Below are positions 6,867-7,023 of a DNA stretch of 7,023 nt, in pieces; position 1 is the stretch's first letter; every line of letters begins with the position of its first letter. Made by a program: the position numbers and the translations under genes. The notes under the pieces were generated by a model. The model had not been told where the DNA came from and made no database searches. It saw nothing but the letters and a program-made list of their open reading frames with translations. Origin of the DNA: Gammaproteobacteria bacterium (GTDB taxonomy: Bacteria; Pseudomonadota; Gammaproteobacteria; Xanthomonadales; Marinicellaceae); the NCBI GenBank assembly GCA_030426705.1, contig JAUHXW010000151.1, positions 1 to 7,023 of the forward strand, written 5' to 3'.

Positions 6867-7023
6867 ACTCAAGATCAAGAAAGTTATTAATTCTTTTAGT
6901 TTTATTTCTTGGGGGGTGTTTTCATAAATACAAAGGTCCAGATAGTGAAGTTTTGAGTTTCTTTAAATTTTCAGAAAATGATGTCCTTCTAGTTGTTAAA
7001 GTTACAGATACAAATTCAACCGA
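6863..7023 (+). CDS. Putative small lipoprotein, 3'-truncated by the window edge
   Basis: The reading frame from ATG at 6863 stays open to the right edge (53 codons). Residues 2-7 are basic (NSRSRK), 8-16 are a hydrophobic Leu-rich core, and LGGC (16-19) is a textbook lipobox, so signal peptidase II would cleave before Cys19 and lipid would be attached there. The residue after Cys is Phe, not Asp, so delivery to the outer membrane is expected if the organism follows the Lol +2 rule. The mature part seen so far (HKYKGPDSEVLSFF ... VVKVTDTNST) matches no family I recognise; no function is assigned. The start overlaps the RhuM-Fic stop by ATGA and has a good ribosome binding site, so the two are very likely co-translated. 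Base composition is the most AT-rich of the window (20 of 60 G+C at 6901-6960). Confidence 0.78.
   Translation, partial: MNSRSRKLLILLVLFLGGCFHKYKGPDSEVLSFFKFSENDVLLVVKVTDTNST

Noticed and set aside
1..7023. tRNA, rRNA, CRISPR array or insertion-sequence transposase
   Set aside because: No cloverleaf, no regularly spaced direct repeats and no transposase motif were seen on either strand.

Overview
The window is a compact, Gram-negative, proteobacterial (most likely gammaproteobacterial) chromosomal segment of moderate to low GC. The evidence is a TonB-dependent outer-membrane receptor, a periplasmic YliI-type PQQ sugar dehydrogenase, an AcnD-type 2-methylisocitrate dehydratase of the Shewanella kind, and a lipobox-bearing small lipoprotein. 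I cannot name the genus from sequence alone.

Layout. (1) Bases 1-1721, plus strand: the C-terminal part of a TonB-dependent receptor, cut by the left edge. (2) 1722-1995: a convergent intergenic gap holding a probable intrinsic terminator (1747-1779) and a striking fold-back repeat of about 160 bp (1810-1971). (3) 1996-3114, minus strand: a secreted soluble aldose/PQQ sugar dehydrogenase. (4) 3115-3278: a divergent promoter region with a TATAAT box, a small palindrome and a hairpin followed by a T-run in the acnD leader. (5) 3279-5870, plus strand: acnD, complete, with all three Fe-S cysteines. (6) 5871-6866: a RhuM-N-terminal/Fic-C-terminal protein whose ATG directly follows the acnD stop codon. 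(7) 6863-7023: the start of a small lipoprotein gene overlapping the Fic gene by ATGA; it runs off the right edge.

How the genes may work together. AcnD normally acts in the 2-methylcitrate cycle of propionate catabolism together with PrpC, PrpB and PrpF. None of these partners is next to acnD here: upstream is a divergent sugar dehydrogenase, and the downstream slot, often taken by prpF, holds a RhuM-Fic gene and a lipoprotein gene. The last three genes (acnD, rhuM-fic, lipoprotein) are packed without gaps and probably share a transcript, although the last two are visibly more AT-rich and look like a later acquisition. The TonB receptor and the sugar dehydrogenase converge and appear to be separate transcription units divided by the fold-back element.

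No wholly unknown system is proven. The parts most worth following up are the RhuM-Fic/lipoprotein pair docked on acnD, the fold-back element, and the attenuator-like hairpin in the acnD leader.
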